From NCBI GenBank assembly GCA_018679695.1, contig JAHHKH010000027.1, positions 1 through 6,919 on the forward strand: a stretch of 6,919 nt of DNA, read 5' to 3'. Position numbers and translations under genes: made by a program. How positions within the stretch are numbered: position 1 is the stretch's first letter; each line of letters begins with the position of its first letter. Of this stretch, positions 1 through 6,010 are shown in pieces. A model generated the notes under the pieces. The model was not told the DNA's origin. It made no database searches and saw only the letters and a list, made by a program, of their open reading frames with translations. This DNA comes from Maribacter sp. (lineage in GTDB: Bacteria; Bacteroidota; Bacteroidia; Flavobacteriales; Flavobacteriaceae).

Positions 1-2
1 CG

Positions 3-77
3 TCGGGGTGGCAGGATTCGAACCTGCGACCTCCGCGTCCCAAACGCGGCGCGATAACCGGGCTACGCTACACCCCG
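3..77 (-). tRNA. tRNA-Pro, anticodon UGG
   Basis: Read on the minus strand, this is a complete cloverleaf of 75 nt. The 5' acceptor strand CGGGGTG (77-71) pairs over 7 bp with CACCCCG (10-4), and the discriminator base is A (position 3). The anticodon stem CCGCG/CGCGG closes the 7-base loop TTTGGGA, which places anticodon TGG at 42-40, decoding CCA and, by wobble, other proline codons. The T arm carries the expected GGTTCGAATCC core (about 24-14). The 3' CCA is not encoded, because the next bases are CG, so it must be added by nucleotidyltransferase. No promoter is visible directly upstream. It probably comes from the same transcript as tRNA-Ser at 247-330, about 170 bases upstream, with the decayed Pro-like copy between them. 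Confidence 0.97.
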
Positions 78-119
78 AAATGGTCATCTATAAAACGTTT
101 TGCTCCTCTTTTCTTAAAT

Positions 120-214
120 CGTCGCTCCAAAACAATCGATTCGGAACGCGATAACAATGCCTTTGGCTTTACAAGCCGGGCTAGACCCGCCAAGCTTTAG
201 CATGGTACACCCCG
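120..214 (-). pseudogene. Decayed tRNA-Pro-like copy
   Basis: This stretch keeps, in the same order and orientation, blocks of the neighbouring intact tRNA-Pro: cgtcg (120-124 against 1-5), gattcg (138-143 against 15-20), cgcgataac (147-155 against 50-58), ccgggcta (176-183 against 58-65) and a 16-base exact match tacaccccgaaatggt (206-221 against 69-84) that runs through the tRNA 5' end into its leader. Between the blocks the sequence is expanded and unrelated. The anticodon-like loop TTGTAAA has only a 3-bp stem, and no 3' strand can pair with the retained CGGGGTG acceptor half. It is therefore unlikely to be a working tRNA. The best reading is a tandem duplication of tRNA-Pro that later degenerated. 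A scar of an element inserted near the tRNA is a weaker alternative, since integrases usually duplicate the 3' half and the best-kept part here is the 5' end. Confidence 0.45.
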
Positions 215-246
215 AAATGGTTATCCCAAAACTTAAAAGAAAATTG

Positions 247-330
247 CGGAGAGAATGGGACTCGAACCCATGCGACACTTGCGCGTCGACAGATTAGCAA
301 TCTGCTCCGTTACCACTCCGGCACCTCTCC
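247..330 (-). tRNA. tRNA-Ser, anticodon GCU
   Basis: On the minus strand this is an 84-nt class II tRNA. Acceptor GGAGAGG (330-324) pairs with TCTCTCC (254-248), ending in a G-T pair, and the discriminator is G (247), as usual for serine tRNAs. The anticodon loop TTGCTAA, closed by a 5-bp stem (GCAGA/TCTGT with one G-T pair), gives anticodon GCT at 298-296, reading AGC/AGT codons. The long variable arm typical of Ser tRNAs is present, with stem CGAC/GTCG at 288-273. The T arm ATGGG-TTCGAGT-CCCAT is perfect. CCA is not encoded. A good promoter lies 39 bases upstream (369-399). Confidence 0.97.
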
Positions 331-368
331 TCTATATTCTCAATGAACTATCGCATAAATTGCGGATG

Positions 369-399
369 CAAATGTACTTTATCCTATTCGAGAACGCAA
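369..399 (-). promoter_or_regulatory. Promoter of the tRNA-Ser/tRNA-Pro unit
   Basis: On the minus strand, TTG (399-397), a 20-base spacer and TACATTTG (376-369) match the Bacteroidota primary-sigma consensus TTG...TAnnTTTG exactly in the fixed positions. A second TTG sits at 402-400. Transcription would begin near position 363, about 30 bases before the mature tRNA-Ser 5' end. No comparable motif was found between the two tRNAs, so this promoter probably drives both. Confidence 0.7.
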
Positions 400-473
400 C
401 AATTTTTTTGAATTTTTTGAAAATAGCAATTACCGAAATCCTAGGTCGCTTTTTTTATTGATGTGGACCTGAA

Positions 474-499
474 AATCAATAATTGAACAGATATTGATT
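474..499 (-). terminator. Possible weak hairpin downstream of pgpH
   Basis: AATCAATA (474-481) and TATTGATT (492-499) form a perfect 8-bp inverted repeat around a 10-base loop, 65 bases past the pgpH stop codon. The stem has only one G-C pair and there is no clean U tract after it on the minus strand. It could be a weak terminator or an RNA 3'-end protector, or simply chance in A+T-rich DNA. Confidence 0.25.
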
Positions 500-563
500 A
501 TAAAAATAACCTTGAATATTTTAATGTCCGATAATCAACCATGACTACTGGATGTTTCAGGGA

Positions 564-2600
564 TTATTCGGGGTATTCTACCCTTAAATGATAAATGTTG
601 GTAAGCTTCTGCTTGAAAATCTTCTTAATGGTCTCTATCTCCCTAAAAGTAATATTGGCATTCAAGAATTGATTCGCATTCATCTGCCCCCCAATAATCT
701 TATCCACAAATTCGTCGATCATCATGAATGTAGGATTTTTAAGGCTCTTGGATGCTGCTTCCACGGAATCGGCCATCATCAAAATTGCTGTTTCCTTTGA
801 AAATGGTATTGGCCCTGGATATTTAAAATCCTCCTCACTAAATTTATCCCCCGATTCTTGCTGTTTTTTAAAGAAATAATAGACCAGCGTGGTACCGTGG
901 TGCGATCTTATAAAATCGATTACCCTATCCGGTAATTTATTCTTTCTGGCTATTTCGATCCCTTCGATAACATGTTTTATAATGATCTTTGCACTATCGA
1001 TAGGCATAAGATCATCATGGGGATTCACATTGGTAATCTGGTTTTCGGTAAAATAGCTTGGATTTCCCAACTTCCCAATATCGTGATATAAAGCACCTAC
1101 GCGTACAAGCATGGCATTTGCCCCTATTTCATTTGCAGCGGCCTCTGCCAAGTTCGCAACCTGTAAAGAGTGATTAAAGGTTCCCGGTGCCTTGTTCGAT
1201 AACTCCTTTAGTAATTTGGAGTTGGTATCGGATAATTCCAATAACGAAACATCGGAAACCAAACCGAATATCTTCTCATAGATATAAATCAAGGGCTGAA
1301 CAAAAAGTGTGATCATACCATTGAGTAAAAACAATCCCAAGGTCAACCAAACTATATTGTCAAGATTGCCCTCATGAATAATATGAAAGGCCAAATAGGC
1401 AACCATATAAATCAAGGTGATCTGACCAACGGAGATGAATAGATTCGCCCTTTTATATAGCTCTGATACCGTAAGAATCGTGACAATACCCGCAATAATC
1501 TGAATAAAAATATACTCGAAACTGTTGGGGACCACAAATCCCAAAATCAATACGGTAAGCACATGTACGAACAAACCTAGCCGGGCATCAAAAAAAGTCT
1601 TGAGTATCAAGGGAAGAATACATAGGGGAACAACAAACACATAGGCTTCGTTATATTTTACTACCAAAGTAGTTATGAATACCATCAATAGAATATTGAT
1701 GAATATAAAAGTGACCTTGGTCCCATTTTCGAATATTTCGGGCCTATACTTTTTAAGGAATAGAAAAAGCATCATTAGTACCAAAGCTACCAGCACCGTA
1801 TAACCAGCTAAAATGAAGTAGTAATTGTTCGATGCCCAAAGTTCAGACTCGAACTCATCTTTCAAGGATTCCAGGATCTTATAATTGTCCGATTCGACTA
1901 CCTCCCCTTTCGCAATAATTAGCTTGCCCTCATCAATGGATCCCCTTGTCAAGGAAATTTTTGAAAGTTCGTCCTCCAGGGCCTTTTGGGAAAGGTTTTC
2001 GTCATAGGCCACATTGGGCTTTACCAAATCAAAGAATAGCGATTGAAAGACTGTATTGTATCTTCCTAATTGTCTTTCCCTTAAGGCACTTTCTATGACA
2101 CTTTCTACATCCTGTATTTTATATAAACCATCATATTGTATCTCTTTTGCTTCATTCTGTTTTATCAGATAAATCTGCTTCCCCTTCTCATTTTGGTTCG
2201 ATTTTACCAGAATTCCATTTTCATATATCCTTTCCAGGACATCCTGTCCCACTTTCTTTAAGTTGGCATATTGCCTGGTTCCTATCTGGTCACTATTCAA
2301 CGATTCGGAAAACTTTGCCTCATATTCGGCAATAACACCTTTGGCAATATCCTCATCGTACCTATAATAAGCGAACTGCCTGTCGATGATCTTCTGCCTT
2401 TCAACAGCAATTTCATCCTGGGATTTCTTTACCGAGAAGTCGAAAGGTGCATAAAGGTTTTCATATTGCCATGGTTTCCCTTTTTGAAATTCATATTTGA
2501 ACTTACCCCCCTTCGGAAAAAAGAAAACAATACAAAAAATAGATACCGCGTAAAGTAAGTATTTATAAATAAGGGATTGGTTTTTGTACAGCTTCTCCAA
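564..2600 (-). CDS. pgpH: PgpH-type 7TM-HD cyclic di-AMP phosphodiesterase
   Basis: Membrane-bound HD-domain phosphohydrolase of 678 aa, in the usual size range of PgpH proteins. Characterised members hydrolyse c-di-AMP to 5'-pApA; that substrate is inferred from the family. Layout, numbered from the TTG start: one N-terminal membrane helix (about 11-28), a large extracytoplasmic 7TMR-HDED-like region (about 40-255), seven membrane helices (about 259-437), then a cytoplasmic HD domain. Metal and catalytic residues are all present: H477 (FNHS), H506-D507 (YHDIGK), H543, H567-H568 (RSHHGT) and D611 (ADSVEAA). The frame stays open back to an ATG at 2738, but that would overlap the divergent thiolase and add a Cys-rich stretch with no family character. 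No other in-frame ATG occurs before the second helix. TTG at 2600-2598 gives MEKLYKNQSLIYKY, the start I expect for flavobacterial relatives, and it lies just downstream of a promoter-like motif. It appears to be monocistronic. The function as a phosphodiesterase is secure; the exact nucleotide substrate is less so. Confidence 0.92.
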   Translation of the reverse strand: MEKLYKNQSLIYKYLLYAVSIFCIVFFFPKGGKFKYEFQKGKPWQYENLYAPFDFSVKKSQDEIAVERQKIIDRQFAYYRYDEDIAKGVIAEYEAKFSESLNSDQIGTRQYANLKKVGQDVLERIYENGILVKSNQNEKGKQIYLIKQNEAKEIQYDGLYKIQDVESVIESALRERQLGRYNTVFQSLFFDLVKPNVAYDENLSQKALEDELSKISLTRGSIDEGKLIIAKGEVVESDNYKILESLKDEFESELWASNNYYFILAGYTVLVALVLMMLFLFLKKYRPEIFENGTKVTFIFINILLMVFITTLVVKYNEAYVFVVPLCILPLILKTFFDARLGLFVHVLTVLILGFVVPNSFEYIFIQIIAGIVTILTVSELYKRANLFISVGQITLIYMVAYLAFHIIHEGNLDNIVWLTLGLFLLNGMITLFVQPLIYIYEKIFGLVSDVSLLELSDTNSKLLKELSNKAPGTFNHSLQVANLAEAAANEIGANAMLVRVGALYHDIGKLGNPSYFTENQITNVNPHDDLMPIDSAKIIIKHVIEGIEIARKNKLPDRVIDFIRSHHGTTLVYYFFKKQQESGDKFSEEDFKYPGPIPFSKETAILMMADSVEAASKSLKNPTFMMIDEFVDKIIGGQMNANQFLNANITFREIETIKKIFKQKLTNIYHLRVEYPE

Positions 2601-2629
2601 TGGGTATATATCTAATTTATATCTATCAT

Positions 2630-2664
2630 CAAAAATAGAAAATATAATAGACCTTTTGTGGCAA
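2630..2664 (-). promoter_or_regulatory. Likely pgpH promoter
   Basis: TATTTTTG (2637-2630, minus strand) fits the TAnnTTTG -7 consensus perfectly. The nearest TTG upstream is at 2664-2662, 24 bases away, somewhat longer than ideal, so the -33 element is uncertain. Transcription would start near 2624, giving a leader of about 24 bases to the TTG start codon at 2600 and excluding the upstream ATG at 2738. Confidence 0.45.
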
Positions 2665-2692
2665 CATTCATAATCATTGCACTTTAATTTAT

Positions 2693-2700
2693 TAATTTCG
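2693..2700 (+). promoter_or_regulatory. Possible -7 element for the thiolase-C40 unit
   Basis: TAATTTCG, followed by CAGC, matches TAnnTTTG at all fixed positions but one and sits 21 bases before the thiolase ATG, implying a very short leader. The TTG candidates upstream (2677-2679 and 2656-2658) are at poor distances, so only the -7 half is supported. It would be back-to-back with the pgpH promoter in the 121-base divergent region. Confidence 0.35.
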
Positions 2701-2721
2701 CAGCACCGAAAATAGTTATTT

Positions 2722-3897
2722 ATGAAAGATGTGGTCATTGTTTCAGCTGTTAGAACGCCTATAGGTAGTTTTATGGGTTCACTTTCAACAATACCTGCAC
2801 CTCAACTGGGTGCTATTGCCATAAAAGGTGCCCTGGAAAAAATTAATCTTGATCCAAAAATCGTAGACGAAGTATTGATGGGTAATGTTGTTCAGGCTGG
2901 CACTGGGCAGGCTCCGGGCAGGCAAGCAGCTATTTTCGCTGGGATACCAAATACAGTCCCATGTACAACCGTAAACAAAGTTTGCGCATCAGGGATGAAG
3001 GCCGTAATGCAGGCTGCCCAGGCCATTGCATTGGGTGATATCTCGATCGCAGTGGCAGGAGGTATGGAGAACATGAGCCTGATACCCCATTATATGTATT
3101 TGAGAACTGCCCAAAAGTTTGGGCCTGGTTCGGTAATCGACGGTATGCAAAAAGATGGTTTGGTCGATGTCTATGATCAAAATGCGATGGGGGTTTGCGC
3201 CGATGCCTGTGCTGTAGAACATGGTTTTAGCCGGGAAGATCAGGATAATTTTGCCATTCAATCCTATAAAAGATCGGCACAAGCTTGGAACGAAGGGAAA
3301 TTTGACAATGAAGTAATACCCGTCGAGGTTCCACAGCGAAGAGGGGATGCAATAGTTGTTTCCGAAGATGAGGAATACAAGAATGTGAAGATGGAGAAAA
3401 TTCCGGCTTTGCGCCCTGCATTCACCAAAGATGGCACGGTAACCGCGGCAAATGCCTCGACGATCAACGACGGTGCCGCTGCCCTGATTTTAATGAGTGG
3501 CGATAAGGCCAAGGAATTGAATCTCAAACCATTGGCAACCATCAAAAGTTATGCAGATGCTGCCCAAGAGCCCGAATGGTTTACCACTGCCCCGGCAAAA
3601 GCACTACCCAAAGCTCTTGAAAAAGCCGGAATATCAATTGACGATGTGGATTATTTTGAATTTAATGAAGCGTTCTCGGTCGTTGGTCTTGCGAACATGA
3701 AACTATTGGGATTGAATGATTCGAACGTAAATGTAAATGGAGGTGCCGTGTCTTTAGGGCACCCTTTGGGCTGTTCCGGCGCGCGAATAATAATAACCCT
3801 ACTGAATGTTTTAAGTCAGAACAATGCCAAAATCGGTGCTGCAGCGATCTGTAATGGCGGTGGAGGGGCATCGGCCATCATTTTGGAAAGCAACTAA
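2722..3897 (+). CDS. Acetyl-CoA C-acetyltransferase (thiolase)
   Basis: Cytosolic thiolase-superfamily enzyme of 391 aa, the standard length. The N-terminal domain opens with VVIVSAVRTPIGSFMGSL and holds the acyl-accepting nucleophile C88 in VNKVCASGMKA and the GGMENMS loop (113-119). The C-terminal domain carries NEAF (315-318), H347 in GHPLGCSGAR and the acid/base cysteine C377 in CNGGGGAS. All three catalytic residues are intact, so it should be active. The family either condenses two acetyl-CoA to acetoacetyl-CoA or cleaves 3-ketoacyl-CoA. The sequence resembles the short-chain biosynthetic/AtoB type more than FadA, but the direction and chain length cannot be settled from motifs. No other beta-oxidation or ketone-body gene is adjacent. 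The ATG start aligns with the family N terminus. The C40 gene follows after 20 bases and is probably cotranscribed. Confidence 0.95.
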   Translation: MKDVVIVSAVRTPIGSFMGSLSTIPAPQLGAIAIKGALEKINLDPKIVDEVLMGNVVQAGTGQAPGRQAAIFAGIPNTVPCTTVNKVCASGMKAVMQAAQAIALGDISIAVAGGMENMSLIPHYMYLRTAQKFGPGSVIDGMQKDGLVDVYDQNAMGVCADACAVEHGFSREDQDNFAIQSYKRSAQAWNEGKFDNEVIPVEVPQRRGDAIVVSEDEEYKNVKMEKIPALRPAFTKDGTVTAANASTINDGAAALILMSGDKAKELNLKPLATIKSYADAAQEPEWFTTAPAKALPKALEKAGISIDDVDYFEFNEAFSVVGLANMKLLGLNDSNVNVNGGAVSLGHPLGCSGARIIITLLNVLSQNNAKIGAAAICNGGGGASAIILESN

Positions 3898-3917
3898 ATA
3901 GCATCTGCACCCTATTT

Positions 3918-4664
3918 ATGCAATACGGTATTTGTCATTTAAGCATTATTCCCATACGATCTGAGGCAGTGGAAACTGCAGAGATGATTTCACAGGTATT
4001 GTACGGGGAACATTTTAAGGTTTTGGAACAACGAAAACATTGGAGTAAACTAAGGTCTGCTTTTGATAAATGTGAAGGTTGGGTTCAAAATGTGCAGATT
4101 ACCATGCTCAATGAAGAGCAATACAAAGAACTGGACTCGGATACCTCGCCCGAATATACCATTGATCTGGTTTCCTATGTTGAAATAGATAAGAGTAATT
4201 TATTGCCAATAGTTCTTGGTTCGGTTTTCCACAAAAACTCCGATCATATTCACGAGGGTAATTTGATTACCTCTAAACAAAAAAAACCAGACCTTATAAA
4301 TACGGCCTTACTTTACTTGAATGCGCCCTATCTGTGGGGTGGCAAAACACCCTTTGGTATAGACGCTACGGGATTTACGCAAATGGTATATCGGATTAAC
4401 GGATACAATTTGGTTCGAAGTGCGGCTGGCCAGGCTGCCCAAGGAACGGCATTAAGTTTTATCGAGGAATCCGAAGCTGGCGACTTGGCTTTTTTTGACA
4501 ACAATGAAGGTATTATTGATCATGTTGGCATCTTAATGGATAATAACTATATCATTCATGTGCATGGCAAAGTTAGGATTGACCGTATTGATCATACCGG
4601 TATTTTCAATAATGATTCCAAAAGCTATACCCACCAACTTCGGGTCATTAAAAAAATCATATAA
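3918..4664 (+). CDS. SH3b-NlpC/P60 (C40) family protein lacking the catalytic Cys
   Basis: This is a 248-aa protein with an N-terminal bacterial SH3-like domain (about 1-60), a less conserved middle (about 61-122) and a C-terminal NlpC/P60 domain (about 123-248). There is no signal peptide or lipobox, so it should be cytosolic, as for YkfC-type enzymes that cut gamma-D-Glu-linked murein peptides during recycling. Domain landmarks are clear: YLNAPYLWGGKTPFGID (133-149), GDLAFFDN (188-195), DHVGIL with H202, and YIIHVHGKVRID with H214. The catalytic motif, normally D-C-S-G-F, reads D149-A150-T151-G-F: Ala (GCT, 4365-4367) replaces the nucleophilic Cys. The frame is otherwise full length, without stops or frameshifts, and starts right behind the thiolase. 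It is best described as an NlpC/P60 pseudoenzyme, perhaps a peptide-binding or regulatory protein; classical cysteine-peptidase activity is not expected. Confidence 0.9.
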   Translation: MQYGICHLSIIPIRSEAVETAEMISQVLYGEHFKVLEQRKHWSKLRSAFDKCEGWVQNVQITMLNEEQYKELDSDTSPEYTIDLVSYVEIDKSNLLPIVLGSVFHKNSDHIHEGNLITSKQKKPDLINTALLYLNAPYLWGGKTPFGIDATGFTQMVYRINGYNLVRSAAGQAAQGTALSFIEESEAGDLAFFDNNEGIIDHVGILMDNNYIIHVHGKVRIDRIDHTGIFNNDSKSYTHQLRVIKKII

Positions 4665-4695
4665 AAAAAACCCAGAACAAATGTTCTGGGTTTTT
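4664..4695. terminator. Bidirectional rho-independent terminator
   Basis: CCCAGAAC-AAAT-GTTCTGGG (4671-4690) is a perfect 8-bp stem, extendable by one A-T pair, with a small loop. It is flanked by an A run on the left (4663-4670) and TTTTT on the right (4691-4695), so it works as a hairpin plus U tract on both strands. It begins at the C40 stop codon and lies 21 bases from the stop of the convergent TPR gene, ending both units. Confidence 0.9.
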
Positions 4696-4715
4696 CATTT
4701 CGTTTGGAAGTAGGC

Positions 4716-5978
4716 TTATTCTCCCAAAAGTTTTTTCAATCTCATAAAGTTCTCATTATCACCCATGGCACCATAGATATTTTTCAACTGTGTTAAAATA
4801 CTTTGGTTATCTGGATTGAGTTTTAGAGCATCTTCCAAAACCATTGCTCCTTTTTTGAATAAATCATCCTTCTGTTGTTTTAATTCTTCGTAGCGCGCAA
4901 TATCAGCCCTGGAGTTACCTAAGGAATTCATCTCATCAATAAGTCCGTTACCTTCATTCACATAGGTAGTGGAAAGGTTCAGTTGTGCATTGGTGTATCC
5001 AGGATCTATCTCCAAAGTCCTGAGATAAGCAGCCCTTGCTTCCTCTATATTTCCTTGTTCATTACTAATTACACCAATATTATAGTGTAGGTCAGGATTA
5101 TCGGGAGCAACAGCTGTGGCTTCGGCCATTAATGATTTGAACATTTCCTTATCCCCTAACTTATAATGTAAATTAGCTTCGTTCAAAATTAAGTTCACAT
5201 CCTCTGGATCTTTCGCTCTTGCCGCCTTATAGGCGTCCAATGCCTTATCATCCTGGCCCAATTGCGTATAGATAAGCGCAATATTCTTTACTATTTCAGT
5301 AGTTTTAGAAGGTGTTTCATCATCAACCGGATCTGTATAGGTTCCTGATTTTACCATCAAATCCCTTTGAACCTTATCCATTGTTTCTACCTCCCCTGTG
5401 GCCACATTTTTGGCCTTATATTCCATTCCGCCACCATCATAGCCGATTTCCTTAAGTTCGTTATAGTAACCGAGTGCCTGCTCATACTCACCACCATTTA
5501 CTGCGCTACTGGCAGCATAATAGAGGTATATGGTGTCTTTTGGGCTGATTTTATAACTCATATAGAGTTTTTCCCCTGCCTCCTTGAACTTCTTTTCACG
5601 GTTATCCTCAACGGCTGAATTCACCAAATCCGCGGCAATTATAGTCATCTGATTATCGATTTCCTTACCATACTTGGCTTTACCACTGGCAGTTTCGATT
5701 TCCTTTGCTTTATTGAATGAGGAAATTGCAGTATCGAAAGCACTGTTATCCCCTTTTTTTGCCAAATCGGCATATATTTTTCCACGAAGGAAATAATATT
5801 GGGCCTGAACCTTTACATCAGCTGCATCAATCACTCCTGCAGCAGCTTCGAGTGATGTTTTAGCGCTTGCAGCATCACCTCCCTTTAGAGCTTTGTCCGC
5901 TGCTTTTATCTCATTTTTTTGAGCAAAGCCAACCATTGTAAAAGACATTGCTACAAGAATTAAAATTTTAGTTTTCAT
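4716..5978 (-). CDS. Exported tetratricopeptide repeat protein
   Basis: A 420-aa protein that begins with a typical signal peptide, a charged MKTK start and hydrophobic core ending in VGFAQ, with likely cleavage after A19. No lipobox Cys is visible, so a soluble periplasmic location is inferred. The mature part is almost wholly helical with TPR-like units. The clearest are at about 226-258 (IALIYTQLGQDDKALDAYKA), 262-292, 295-328 (HYNIGVISNEQGNIEEARAAY) and 375-408; more diverged units occupy about 30-175. An insert at about 177-225 is not repeat-like. TPRs scaffold protein-protein contacts, and no catalytic motif is seen, so the partner and role are unknown. It starts 32 bases after the gyrA stop with no clear promoter between, so it is probably cotranscribed with gyrA. 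I recall a TPR gene after gyrA in other flavobacteria, which would make the pairing lineage-typical. Confidence 0.9.
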   Translation of the reverse strand: MKTKILILVAMSFTMVGFAQKNEIKAADKALKGGDAASAKTSLEAAAGVIDAADVKVQAQYYFLRGKIYADLAKKGDNSAFDTAISSFNKAKEIETASGKAKYGKEIDNQMTIIAADLVNSAVEDNREKKFKEAGEKLYMSYKISPKDTIYLYYAASSAVNGGEYEQALGYYNELKEIGYDGGGMEYKAKNVATGEVETMDKVQRDLMVKSGTYTDPVDDETPSKTTEIVKNIALIYTQLGQDDKALDAYKAARAKDPEDVNLILNEANLHYKLGDKEMFKSLMAEATAVAPDNPDLHYNIGVISNEQGNIEEARAAYLRTLEIDPGYTNAQLNLSTTYVNEGNGLIDEMNSLGNSRADIARYEELKQQKDDLFKKGAMVLEDALKLNPDNQSILTQLKNIYGAMGDNENFMRLKKLLGE

Positions 5979-6010
5979 TACGATTAAATTAAGATATTAG
6001 TGTTTATTGA

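Larger units (their letters stand above)
331..563. other. A+T-rich intergenic spacer between tRNA-Ser and pgpH
   Basis: This spacer holds the tRNA promoter at 369-399, several homopolymer T runs (401-407, 450-457) and an inverted repeat at 474-499 close to the end of pgpH. I see no credible coding region or structured RNA in the rest. An open frame crossing 255-461 on the plus strand runs antisense through the tRNA and is not credible as a gene. Confidence 0.6.

Noticed and set aside
69..221. Direct repeats beside a tRNA as attachment sites of an integrated element
   Set aside because: Only about 120 bases lie between them, no integrase is present, and the repeat covers the tRNA 5' end instead of the usual 3' end.
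255..461. Plus-strand open frame of 68 codons
   Set aside because: It runs antisense through tRNA-Ser and its promoter, has no family resemblance and ends in A+T-rich spacer.
2147..2558. Plus-strand open frames inside pgpH
   Set aside because: They are antisense to a well-supported gene and show no recognisable protein character.
2601..2738. N-terminal extension of pgpH to the ATG at 2738
   Set aside because: It overlaps the thiolase start, carries five Cys in a non-family stretch, and would begin upstream of the likely pgpH promoter.
2892..3871. Minus-strand open frames inside the thiolase gene
   Set aside because: The thiolase frame has all its catalytic motifs; the opposite-strand frames overlap each other and look like codon-bias shadows.
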